Below are positions 10,978 through 23,400 of a DNA stretch of 64,000 bases, in pieces (within the stretch, counting starts at the first letter, position 1; each line of letters begins with the position of its first letter). The notes under the pieces are model-generated. The model did not search any database. It was not told the DNA's origin and worked only from the letters and a program-made list of their open reading frames with translations. The stretch spans positions 11,648,501 to 11,712,500 of the forward strand of contig JANCRA010000010.1 of NCBI GenBank assembly GCA_024362935.1. The letters run 5' to 3'. The translations under genes and the position numbers were made by a program. This DNA is from Setophaga petechia (taxonomy: Eukaryota; Chordata; Aves; Passeriformes; Parulidae).

Positions 10978-13786
10978 GCTGCACACGTGCTTACACATTT
11001 CTTCTTAAATATTACCTCGCTCTAGTAAATTTTACAATCTTCTTGATTCAGCAAGTGGGTAGTAGTAAATAAAAAGGACAGAGGCAACAAAACACAGAAA
11101 GGACACTGGCAACAGAAGAAAAATCAGAAGGTTTTTATTTTGTGATAAAATTACTTGCAGCAAGAATAAAGTGAATTCAAATCTAAGTTTTGTCCTGGCT
11201 CATCTTAATTAGAGAGCTTGCCTGCATGCTGACCATCTGCTTATGCATGCTTTTGGATAGCCCTATTTTGCCAAAAGGGATGGGGGGGAGCTAAAGGACC
11301 CCGAGTAATTGGAGAATCTGACAGGCCTCACAGATGTGACCACTAAGTGCACACAGACAGATGAGGCATTTGCCTGGAAGCCCACGTGGACTTGCACTGC
11401 TGGGGAGGCAGATCAAAAGGCCAGGCTGACCTTTTCTCCCACATGTACAACTGCAGCCTCACTCGCTCCACACTTAAGGATGCAGGAATGGAATTATTCA
11501 AGAGCAGCCATATGGAAAATGCTTCCCAGCACTGCTGTTCCCGCTCTGCCTTCCTCCTGCTTTGCCCACTGCCAGTGTCCATTTGCTTTAGCAGCTGAGG
11601 CATCTGCAGAGAAAAGCATTAGCACATTCCTTGATAATCCTGCTCCTGCATCTCGCTCAGTACAAGCAGAAGGCAAAGGCCACGTCCTGCTCTCTGGTGG
11701 CTCTGTGCAAGCCCCGTGGGTTGTCACAACCACTGCTGTGGAAAGCCAACTGCTAAGATGTCAGAAGCGGAACTTCTGCTGGAGGAGGAGAACAGATATG
11801 ATAAACTAAGCATCCTGCTTATGTTCAGTGTTATCTTCAGCCATATACAGAGGAGAAACATAGGGGAACTGAACCAACTGAGTTAAGCTGCTGGTTTCTG
11901 TAGCAGATTTTCATGAGCCTGACACTCCACTCAGCAAGAAAACAAGCAGTTCTCCTCTCACCCTTCTTTCTCCAAAATATATGGGACTTGATATTAAAGC
12001 TTCCTCGATAGCCCTTCACCCTCCCCAAGTCCATGGGGATATCTTCATCAGTTGTGCTGGGCTCTTTGGTGGTCCTGTCAAAGACACACTGAGCTTAGAG
12101 GTGGACATGGAGGTACATTCCACAAATCACAAAAGAAATGCACAGCCCCTCTCCACATCACTGTCCCAAACAGAAGCAGACACCTGCTTCCATGCAGCAA
12201 CACACTCCTCTGGAGGGACACATCCTCCATCCTCACCCTCATATGACTACAGGAAACAAACCACAACAACTCCTTGCACTTCTTCACAAGGGTTTTCAAA
12301 CAGAATTGAAGCACATACTGCTTGATAGCCCTGCCACCACCATCCCCTGCCCCAGAGACTTGATCTGCTAGAGACACCACTTAATCCCAGATGACAAAGC
12401 GCATAAGCATCTGGGGTTCAATTAATCAATGAACCTCATCCCTGCTCCCCCCACCCCAGCTCTATCCATAGGTTCTGTTAAGTGCAACTCAATCCTGACA
12501 CATGATTTTGCCAAAGCCTGGCTTTCCAGACTTTGCCTAGAGTCCCCTCCTCACAACTGAGTGCAGCCTGCCTCGTGCAGGTGGTGCTCAGAGCCTGGCC
12601 ATGCACCTACAAACAGCTTCAGGGCAGGGGAGGAACAGGCAGCGAGGCTGCAGCTCTCACTTGCTGTGGGGTGTATCAGTCTCTCACCTGGTGAGATTAG
12701 CAAAGAAAAACTCATCCTCCCAATACATCCACACCTGAAGCAAATCTCTGCCAAACCCCAGATCTCCCAACCCCTTGTCCATGAGAGGCACCCCCACCAT
12801 TACAGAAAACAACACCCTGAAGCTGCAGGGGCTCCTTGCCCAGCTCCCACATCACATAATAAAAGCACCTCTGGCACAGGATATTCCACCTCTTGCCTCG
12901 GGAAGTGACCAAAATGATTGTAAGAGGTGGTCACAGCAGCCCAGTGCCTGTGCTTCACTCAATGCTTCCTCTCCCTCCCAAAGCACAGCACGGGAAGGTA
13001 CACCCAGCCTGCATCCTGGAGACTCTCCCAACACCATTCCAGAGATGGAGAGCTCCAAGGGCAGCCTATCTGGCAAGGCAAGGCTATGCAGGGTTATCAC
13101 CTGCTGATTAGTCCCAAGGAGAAGGAACTCCATTGCCCTCATTAAGAATCCAGGCAGACAACATGAGATAACATGACCTACTGCAAAATACAGATTCAAA
13201 ACATTCATTAGTACAGACAGTGAATTTCCTGGAGAACAATGAAGCTACAAGGCTCAAGCCTGAGCAAAGCCAGAAGGTCACAGAGTGGGACAGCAGCCCC
13301 ATGAGAGCCCCAAAAGGGCCCTTTCCTTTTGAAAAAAATTTCCAGTGACCCCTCTTCCCAGACCCACCAGCAAGTCAGCCTTGCCCTACCACAGTGGACA
13401 AAAATAAAGGGAAAAGTGCTGTTTCCAAGAAGAAGGTGTTTCCATCCCCTCTTAAAAAGGGCTGCTCTTCCTTCTTTTGTGCATTGAAAGCTACTGCTTT
13501 CTAAGAATGGAAGGATTCTGGTCTCTACTATATTCCCAAAGATGTTTGTTCAGAAAGCAAAGCTTTTAAATTCTGAGCACTTCAAAGCAATGAAAAGCTA
13601 GGGAAGACCTGGAAATCACTTTTTTGTTGTTTTTTCCATCTAAGTACTAAAATAGCAGGTGAAGACAGTGCCTTCCACATAGTCAAGTACCTCTCTGTCC
13701 CATTAGGGAAGCACTGCCCACTTCTGCCAGTCTTATAATACTGACAGTGACAGTGCTGATCTCCTTTCCCATATACTTATTAAGAC

Positions 13787-13792
13787 TTTAAT
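13787..13792 (-). terminator. ABTB1: Candidate proximal poly(A) signal (ATTAAA) for ABTB1
   Basis: ATTAAA on the - strand lies about 450 bp past the stop codon, a distance that fits a short 3'UTR. It is a variant hexamer with only a weak downstream element. Confidence 0.3.
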
Positions 13793-14237
13793 CCAGTTTT
13801 CTTCCTCTGCTGCTGGTAATTCAACAAATAGTCTGGCATAAGCCAGTTTCAGAAGTGTGTTGTATTGAACCACAGAATGGGATGGGTTCTATCCCCAGGC
13901 AGTAGGAAGTCCCCAGAACAGCTCCTTCACCATTCCCAACAGCTCACAGTCTCCTCTCCACAGTGCATTGTACAAAGGAGCAACTACTGACTTAGGCTGA
14001 GCTTTGGGAGCTACTTCTGAAAGGAGAAACAAAAAAAAAAACCAAAGTCAAACCAAACACAAACCAGAAATGCAAATGTCCAGACATAAATAAATTAAAA
14101 AGAAACCATGCCTGAAGGTGGATGGGAAGGAGGACAAAGAATGGGAAGTGGGACATTCAGACTCAGATGTTCCTGCACCCCGAGCCAATGCAGTGAGGGC
14201 TGTGCAGGCTGCAAATGACAGGCAGGGTTTGCACACA

Positions 14238-14444
14238 TCAGCACTCGAGCCCTATGCTGGCCAGGAGGTTTTCTAGAGCTTCAAGTTTCTGGTTGGCTTC
14301 CTCAATGGCACTGTAAGTCTGCACGTTGCTGGTGATGTGGAAGCGGATGTCATCGACCAGAGGGATGGAGTCAGTCTCTTGCCGCTCCTCCACGGCCTCT
14401 GCGTTCTCCTTCACAGCAGCTGCAAACTCCTCCAACTCCACCAG
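14238..14444 (-). CDS. ABTB1: ABTB1 coding exon 12 (terminal)
   Basis: The acceptor is cattctggtgcag. It has 68 codons plus TGA (14240-14238). It contains the near-invariant ETDSIPLVDDIRFH segment and ends LLASIGLEC. Confidence 0.96.
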   Translation of the reverse strand: MVELEEFAAAVKENAEAVEERQETDSIPLVDDIRFHITSNVQTYSAIEEANQKLEALENLLASIGLEC

Positions 14445-17400
14445 CTGCACCAGAATGACAAGAGAACCATTAGGAATACAAGAGGACAGGTAAAGAGATG
14501 CAAAGGGTTGGGATAAAGGTCTCAGACACTGTTAAAGGATCCCACAGGAAAGAAAGGAAAGCTAGGATACATGGAGACCCAAATCCTCCTGCAGACAGCA
14601 CTTGGAGATGCCTCCTGCCATCCATCCAAAGGAGACAGTAATACTCCAACAATACACAGTCTCAGCTGAAGGCAATCTGCACCTCCAACACTGCCCTGTA
14701 ACACCCTCTAACTAAGCATCCCTGGTTCTGGTATTGGGGCACATGCACATACAAATTACCCCCAAAAAGGCTCCCCAGCAGGAACCAGGAGATGTTGCCA
14801 GACACTTAGGCAATGTCTTCTAGCACAGAAGCCAGCGGATGCTTGTGCCCATTTCAGAACTGGGAGCCACAAGTTACAGTTCTCCCTTGACTCAGGCCCA
14901 TCACCACCAGCAAGGCAGCTGCTCTGCTCTGCACTCAACCTGACAGAATTGGGTCACCCATGAATGATTCTGCATCAGGTTCCTCAGGAATGTGTGGCGA
15001 GCTGAGGGGTGAGAGGCAGCTTCCATCTGTCTATGCTGCTGAACTGTGCCTGGGCACAGCAGGTTGCTGAGCTCTGATCTACTACCACACTGCCAAAATC
15101 TCTCCCTGCTCCTATCAGTGCATCTCCACAGGATGCTGGCAACCACTGATGTCTGAACATCAGCTGGGGTGGCTCTGTCTGTGCCAACACCCTTAAGAAG
15201 AAACCCTGCCAATGCTGGGTTCAACGACTCTCACTTAAGCTAAAGAATGGGGAACACACAAGCAAAGCCCTCTCCTGATGACTACTTGGGATATTCAACA
15301 TCTTTTAAATCCTTTTTCAGAACCCAGAATCTGGGTACATGCGGATGTCATTCCCACGCTATACACTGAACAAAGTAACAGCATCAGAACCATTTCCTTC
15401 ATTGTTTTCTCACACCAAAAATAATTTCACACCTTTCAAGCTGCAGGTGAAAATGTTACATTCCCATGTGAACTGCACAAGCCATTTATAAAGATCTGTC
15501 AGCATAAAAACCCTTCATAGGTTCTAGTTTATGCTTCCATATGGCAACTTTCTCCATGAGTCCTGAGTCTAAGCTACAAGCACTCAGGATAACACTTGAA
15601 TTGAGCCCCATAAAGAAAACTTCAGTGTTAAATTCATTACTTCTTGCTGTTCATCAGCAAATTATCCGCTGAGCAAACCCCTACTTTGTCATCCAGGAAG
15701 AGATTAGAGGTCACATTGATTTTTCCTATCTAGAGCACTATGCCAGGAAGAATTTCCCCCAGCAAACACTGAAAACAAAGGAGAAACTCTATTTCCTGCA
15801 TAGAGCTCTCCCACTCACCCCTTTGGCTTCTCCAGGCTGCATCTGGTGTGTTCAGGCTACTTGGGCACAGTGGCTGAAAGTTCAGTAAAAATCACCTGTC
15901 CCTGGTACCTGCAAAGCTTTTTGGGCAACTTTTTCATCCCACATTCCACAGGGATATGCTAGGCAGGGACCAAAATCTGGCTTATTGTGGTGACATCAGG
16001 TACTGCCACACTCCTCCTCTTCTGTCCTAACTCACCATGTGCTTTGCTGCCTAACTGCTGCTCATTTCCTGGAAGTACATTAACCCAGAGAGGACAACCA
16101 TTAACTACAGACCAAAGTACAACCATTCAATCTGTTGTCTCTATGGCTCAGATACACAGACACAGGAGTATCCGCCATGGGGAGTGTTTCAGTACCTTCT
16201 CAATGATCTTGGCCATGTACTCAGTGCACTGGTCCTCCAGTCGGGTCAGCTGGAAGAGCTTTGCAATCCTCCAGATGCTGATGATGTTGTCCTCGTCGAG
16301 GATCTGCGCCAGGGTCCTGCCACAGAGGCGCTTGAGCCCGGGCAGCAGGTACATGTCAGCCACACACAGCACGTCATAGGCGTTCTCTGGAGACAGCTGC
16401 AGTGACAGGGGAGTTACTGTCAGTCCCCAGCATGCCGCCTCTCACTGGCAAACTGATGAGCTGTCTGGCCCATTACTGGGCAAGTGCTGACTATGGAGAG
16501 ACAGGAGCTCTGTCTTTGAGCCTGTGTCTCCCACTCAGTTACCACAGAGGAATTTCAAGCGCAGCAGGGAGTTTATCATGCTCCAGCTAACCCCAGGGCA
16601 GTGCTGAAACATCCAAGTGCACCTGGCTGCTAAAAAATGTTCAGTGTAACTGTAGTGGGTCACTTTTACCAGACATAGTTCCAAGAGACAAACAGAAGAG
16701 ATGGGCAGGAGAGAAAACCTTGTCCTCACATTTTCCCTCCCACTTTATACTGCTGGATTCACAGTGAAAAATATGCAAAATTCTCTTAAGAGTCAGCACA
16801 ACCTCCCTGGCATGGGGGGTACACTCAAGGACAGAAAATTGAACACAAACTGTAGGTGAGGCCCAGCTGGGTAAGAACATATTCTGCACATCAAACACTA
16901 GTGGAGCTCTAACAAACATTCAGAATGGACTAAATTAATGGACGAGCAAACTTAAACTGTTGTGAATGGCCTTTAACATTTTAAGCCTCTTGAGCAAGAG
17001 AACCACCTTCCCATTTGCCTCTTGGGTACTTGGAGGTGATCTGAGGATTAAAAACACCTGTAGACAAAGTTGGAGATACCACCTCCAGCTTCACTCAGCC
17101 TCTTCCCCTTGGCCGGGCAAATCCTATTTTTGTCAGTCATCTGCATCACTAACCTGGAATGAGAGTTCTCTCTGTTCCTGCTGATGTGAACTGCAAAGAA
17201 CTCACCCACATCCATTGTAACAGTGGATCTGCAGGACACTGCACGCCCTGGCTGTGGAAGAAGCAAGGGCCCTTGCATTTAGAGACAAAGCCACACTGGT
17301 CTGGATGGAGGAATGAAAACTGGTGCAGCCTGGTCCACGCTCCTGATACCCAGTGAGCAGCAAACACACTGCTGTGCACATCTACATGTGTGGCTGTTCA

Positions 17401-20400
17401 CTCTGACAACTGCAAACAACTGATTTTTTTTCTTCCCCCACAGCTGTCTGCACCTGTGTTTGGAGAAACAGCTCCCAGCAAGTGACCCAGCTGTGTAACA
17501 CCCTGCAGCAGCTGGGCAGAAGAATGCAAGATGTAGGAGAGCCATGCCATGAGGGTAATAAAGCCCTTGGGATTATTAATCAAGTGCTGCTTTGTCCCTA
17601 CACAAGCTGTGGAAACCTCAGGAGTTGAAGTGTTTCAACCAGTAGTATTGATGGCTACAGCTCCCAACTGCTTCATCAAGGACAAACCTGGCAAATGTTC
17701 CTCCTAAGAACTGCCCTCGAGCCTACACAAGTATTCTCATCAGCAACTTGTCTTTGTGCCTGGAACCCTTTATATCCTCTGCACACACTCTTTCCCATAA
17801 CTGCAAACACTGTCACTACTACAGGGCAGAGAGACACCGTAAATCCTTTCCAAAGAAAAACATGGAATTTAGAGTGCTGATACTTGGCTGGAGAAACACA
17901 GGCCAGGGAGAACACTCCACGTGTAAATGTGGAAGTTGAGCTAAATTCCTGTCCTCCTAACCATTTTTTTCTGGTAGTTTCTCACGACAGGTGAACTCAT
18001 CTTGGTTGCTTGGTTTGAAACCCAAGCCATGCACCATTCTGCACATGAAACATGTGAGTAAGATCCTTTTAACTCCTACACATTGTTGTTGGTCTGTCCT
18101 CCTGACCCAAGCCCCGACAGAGCAGCTGAGGCACCCCTTGGAAAGGAATAGCTGCTTGGGAAACATCCTTCCTGTGACTCATCACGAGGAGGGCAGGCAG
18201 ACTGGAGAAGTGCAAAGGAACAGGGTCAGGCTGCAGTGCAAGGGAACAAGGTCAGCAGGATCTCCAAGCAGCTTCTTTCCCTCTCTGCCTGCCCCTTCAG
18301 CAAGGGGCTGATGGAAGAGTGCAGGCAAGTGAAGGATCAGCTCTCTGGCATATCAGTATCAATTCTGCCCTTGCTGCCTGCCAAACACATCTCTCCTCAT
18401 TGCTATCCACAGGTGAACAGATCAGCAGAAACAAGGTCACAGCTGTGTGCACTCTCTGGATGTGGCACCTAACCCAGAGCACAAACACTGCTTGGGGGAA
18501 GTGACACTGGCAGGTGCAGCAGCATCTCCAGTCACTGCTTTGATGCCAGAATGCGTTCTGGGATCTTGCAGAGAGACCTGCTGAAAGCATTTGCCACAAA
18601 ACCAAAGCAGGCAGCTAATTAAACACTGGGATTTGCTGCATCTTCCATTAGGCTGAAAACTAAGTGGGTTAGGGCTATTTTGTTACTGCCTTCAATACTG
18701 AGCACAGCAAGGCACTGGTCTCACAGTGGAACCTTTGCCCACCCCAGTAATAAATAACAGTAGAAATAATGACTTGCTACAAATGGAAAAGTAGGCTACA
18801 AGTAAGGTTATTTGCCAAGAGTAAATAAGTAGAATCTCTCAACCTATCCAGATCTCCAAATGTGTTCAATCTGCCATCTACTGGCAGATGATTCCCTTAT
18901 CTCCCCACAGAGCCCAAGAGGGAAAGCTGCAAAGCCCTGTATTTATCCTGTCAATAAACAGCATGCAACCTAATTTCCAGATTTTTATTGTGGGACAAAA
19001 GACTACAGATTTGCCTCCTGAACATCATGCACATGAACTACAACCCTGCCTGGCTAACAGTATACCCCAGTATTTGGATTCCTGAGACAAAAGTAAAGTT
19101 GCAGAGCAGGTCAGTAAAATTTAAGAATATACACACACACCCTGCTCCAGATTTAGAAAAACACTGCTGAAAACACCTCAGAGCTCACCACACTGAAGGA
19201 AGGACCAATGGCTCACCTCTGTATCATCACTGTAGATGTAGTAGAGGACCCGAATAAAGATGTCTTCTGAGATGTTGTGCAGAGTCACCACAGGGATGCT
19301 GGGCTGTGTCTGTAGCTCCTCACTCTCACTGAAATGATCTTCAAGAAGAGCTTTGAAATAATCACTGCGACCACAGAAAAATGCCTGGAGAGGAATGAAA
19401 AACCAAAACACTGACACCTTGCTCACTGCACAATACCAAAGCGCACTACCAACCAGCTGTCAGAGCAGCTCAGAAGTTCAGACTCTGCAACTTTGATTTT
19501 CCCTACCTTCTGAAGCTGTAGCTCCAATATTTTCCCAGACCTTATTCTATCCATGCCTACTCTCAGAACCACAAATTCAAATGGTAAACTCAAGAGATTT
19601 GATTTTAGCATGGCACAAGGGCAGGACCTTGAGTTGAGGTTGGATCTCAAAATTCGTTCTTACTGCTGTTCATCTGCAGATCACACATTCCTCTCTCCAG
19701 ACAATGAACTCATAAGCCAGCAGCAGCAGATTTAGCAGCTGTGAATGCTGTAGCTGAATTTATAAATTTATCTCCACACCTCTGCAAGAAAGGCAGGCTT
19801 TGCTGCTTTGTTAAATGCTTTAAATGCAGTTTTCCAGCTGAATCAATGCTGCTCTGCAGAGTGTATCCAGCACAGAAGGAGTGGGGGACACAAGCAGACT
19901 AGATTCATGGCAAAAAGGGAGGAGAAGGAAATACAGCACAAGCACATACCTTATGGCACAAGAAGTTGTAATCCTCCACACGGAAACACACATCGGGACA
20001 GCTGTTGAAGTTGTCAGTGCTGTCAAAGGGCAACTCCCCAAAACCAACCTAGGAAGAGACACCAGAACACCCTTCCTTTAATATTCCTGCTTTAGGTACA
20101 CTCAGGGTCCCAAGGTCAGACTCCTATGTTTTCCCAGAAAATGCCCACTCCCTCAGCACAATGCAGAGCACCAGAGATGCTCTGAACACAGATTCCAGTG
20201 TCAGGAAATTAAGAACTCCACTGCTTCTAAGAGATATTCCTGGTACAAGTTACAGCTGCTTCCTTTATCTATGGTAACTTCCTGACTCCCCATACACCTT
20301 TGGGAAGTGTTTCTCTGCCATGTAACAAGGCAGATAACCAGGTGGAGGTGAAGTTTACTTCATGCAGTAGGTACCATAAGCATACTGGAGCTTAGGACCA

Positions 20401-23400
20401 GCCTTCCACTGGGTACATGTAATAACATAAAGATTACATCCATATATACACCACTTTGAAATGGTTTGGCTACAATTATTGCCTAACTTGATTAATCCAA
20501 CATTGCTAGAGCACATTTTAGATTTTTTTAAATTTGATTTGCAGCCAAAGACAATGTTGTTGCAATATTAATACTCAAGTGAATTATTTTAACAACACAC
20601 CTCCACCCAATCCCACATGCCAACAATGACAGCACACACCAGAAAAAAAAATCCTGTTTGCCTTATGTTATTTTAAAGTGACACTTCCAAATATTTTCCC
20701 TTTCACCTTATTCTATATACAGTGTAATTCAATTGGAAAAAAAAAAACCAAAGAAAAAAGAAAAAAGAAAGCTTATAGCCACAGTCATGTAGTCAAGACA
20801 ACCCCTGGAAACAAAAGTTTCCCCTGGTTCTTTCTTTCCATACACATGTCCCTGAGGTACCTAGGATAAGCAGTTTATTCCTGCTGTCGTTCATCCAGGA
20901 AAATCACATCCCAAGTTTGCACCCAGGAAAACCTTGGCCTGACAATAAAGATTGGACTCACAATAGCAGATTGTCCATTTCCAAGCCACCTGCCTCCAAC
21001 AGGGCTTCCAGCTCCACTGAGGAGCCAGATGACTCCTCCACAAAGACACAGACTGGAACACACTGGGTGGGAGCTCTCAGCCAGGCTCAGTGAGGTTTCT
21101 TACAAAACACATTTTTGGATGTGGCAAGGCACCAAGCTGGCAAAAGCTCACGCCACCACTGACCATGGCAATCTGGACCCATCCACCATGCTCTTTGTCC
21201 ACAGCAACACTTGGCAGCTTCTGATTCCTGATCACAGGAGAAGCCCAGTGATGTAAATCATGCACAAGTCTGTTGCAGTAATGCTGGCTCCCCATAGCAC
21301 CTCTCTCCTGCAGTCCTGCTCCACTGGGCAACTCCTGTTCCAGAAGAGATGCAGCAATTCAAGGAATGTTGCCCACCTGATCTATCACCTCTTTTTCATA
21401 TAGCTGCAATACAAAGGGCAACAGCTGCAACACAAAGGGCAGCACCTCATCAAAATGAGATGAAATTGTCCCATTTGGAGATTCCCCAGGCTGCTATTTT
21501 ACTGTTATCCATGTCTCATATTTCAAGGCTTTGGTTCTTTGCCATGGTCTGGGGATCTGCAGCCTCACTTTGTGGCAGTGTGTTACAAACTCCAGCTCAT
21601 GATGGAACTGCCTGCTCTGTTTGCCTTGCTGCTCTCCCCACCCTATGCCCACAGCTTCCACGTCCTCTCCAACAAATTCTGACAGAAATCTGAAGGCTAC
21701 AGATTTGCAGGCACATCACAGGTAAAACAAACCTAGAAACAAACTTTGACAAGATGCCACTCTGAGGCACAGGAATTTTAATTGCGATAAATGCCACATC
21801 TCATATGTGCATCCTTTCTTTGCTCTCTTTCATTGCCCAAAGGTAAATCTCTAAAATAAGTCTACCCTTCTGGAATGGATATGGGAGTTTTATTTGTCTC
21901 AGAGTTTGTCTCCTGAATTATAAATTCCTTTAGGCTCAATTTTCTGCTTCTAGCCTTGCCTGGTCCCCACTCTGCTGTTCAGGTTTACAAGGTTATTTTC
22001 AATTCCTACTACAAAAGCAGGTCCATGTCTTTGTTTCTCCTATTCAGCACCAAGAGGCTTTGCAGAATTTTCCCTTTTACTCCCCTTTCAAGTCTCTACT
22101 ACTTCTACACTCCTCCCTTGTCATGCTTGAGGAATCTAATCTCCTTTCCAGGATCTTCCTGCAGAAAATTGGCTTATTTCTCCCACCACCCCTATTCATA
22201 CAACCTCCTTCATGGGCCTCTGTCCAGGCAAAGCACAGCTGCCTAAGTCAAGTATTCTGCCCAAGGAGCACAACACAGGCCAGCCTACAAGGTCCAAACA
22301 CATTCACAATAACTCAATCACCATACAGAAATACCCTAAATACTCTCCACCATCACACATGGAAGACCAAGTCTTTGCTGCTGCAAATTTCCTATTAGAG
22401 CTTAAATAGAAATGTTGCTGGAGGCAAAAACATAGAAAACAAATCAGTGGCAGCAATTTGTACCCTGGCCAGATTATCTCAGCAAGAAAATTGTAAATAA
22501 ATTACAACACAAAATACAGGGGTTGGTGATGTAAGAGATTAGCAGCTCACAACCAGATGCAAGTGGATTGGATACAAAAAAAACCCCTAAATTGGAAACA
22601 TGTTGTAAATATTTCAGTTCATCTGCCTCTGCCAAATGGGCAAAGCAAAGCACAGGAGTCACTGCCTTAGGCAAGCACAGTACACAGGTGCAGACAGACA
22701 AGATGAACCCATCTACTTGTTTCAAACTGTTCTTCCTATGCATGACAAGATCTAGTTTTACCCCAAAAGTGGCAAATGGTCTCTTTTTTGCAGCCACATC
22801 ACGTGTCAAAATGGATGGAAAGAACAGTATTTATTTCATGGCAAACTCTGATTCTTTAAGTCTGATTTCATCTTGGTTTGGAACATAAGATCTCAGTTAA
22901 AAGGTAACTGAAAAACAGTTACAAGGAAACCCTGGAGTCTGTAACTCAGAGGTCACCTGGCAGACATGAAGGACCAGGCAGACAGTGGGAAGCCACAAGG
23001 TTTTTTACAGTTGCCTGGCTTTTCATGGTATTTTACTTAAATCTGTCACTGCTGAATTTTATTGCAACAAACTGAGGAAGCAGCTGTTGTGGACAGAACA
23101 ATTCTGGCCATTACTACTTTAAAACAAAACAGAGACAACAACTACACTTGTAAGAGGAAACACTGGGGAAAAAAAAGGCTTTCAAGCACAAACAGGAACG
23201 ATAAACAAGGTACTAGAATTATAAATGTGTTTGAGATTTCAAAGAATAGATAGTTCTCAGTCTAGAAAATAATAATGAGCTGTAACTGGATATCCAACTT
23301 TCATTATTTTTTTAGTTGTGCAAGACACCACTAACCATGAAATTGAAATGCACAAAGTTTCATACATCATCCAAGTATCAAGGACATTACATGCAAATTA

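Larger units (their letters stand above)
10950..14237 (-). other. ABTB1: ABTB1 3'UTR (extent inferred) and flank
   Basis: No coding region is supported here. Minus-strand poly(A) hexamers are ATTAAA at about 13787-13792, AATAAA at 11134-11139 and AATAAA at 10972-10977. The last is followed by a GU-rich stretch and is the best canonical site, implying a 3.3 kb 3'UTR. The ATTAAA site would give a 3'UTR of about 450 nt, nearer to the short human one. Confidence 0.4.

Noticed and set aside
11309..11809. A 166-codon plus-strand ORF within the ABTB1 3' flank
   Set aside because: No recognisable family and overlapping ORFs on both strands. It looks like chance in GC-moderate non-coding DNA.
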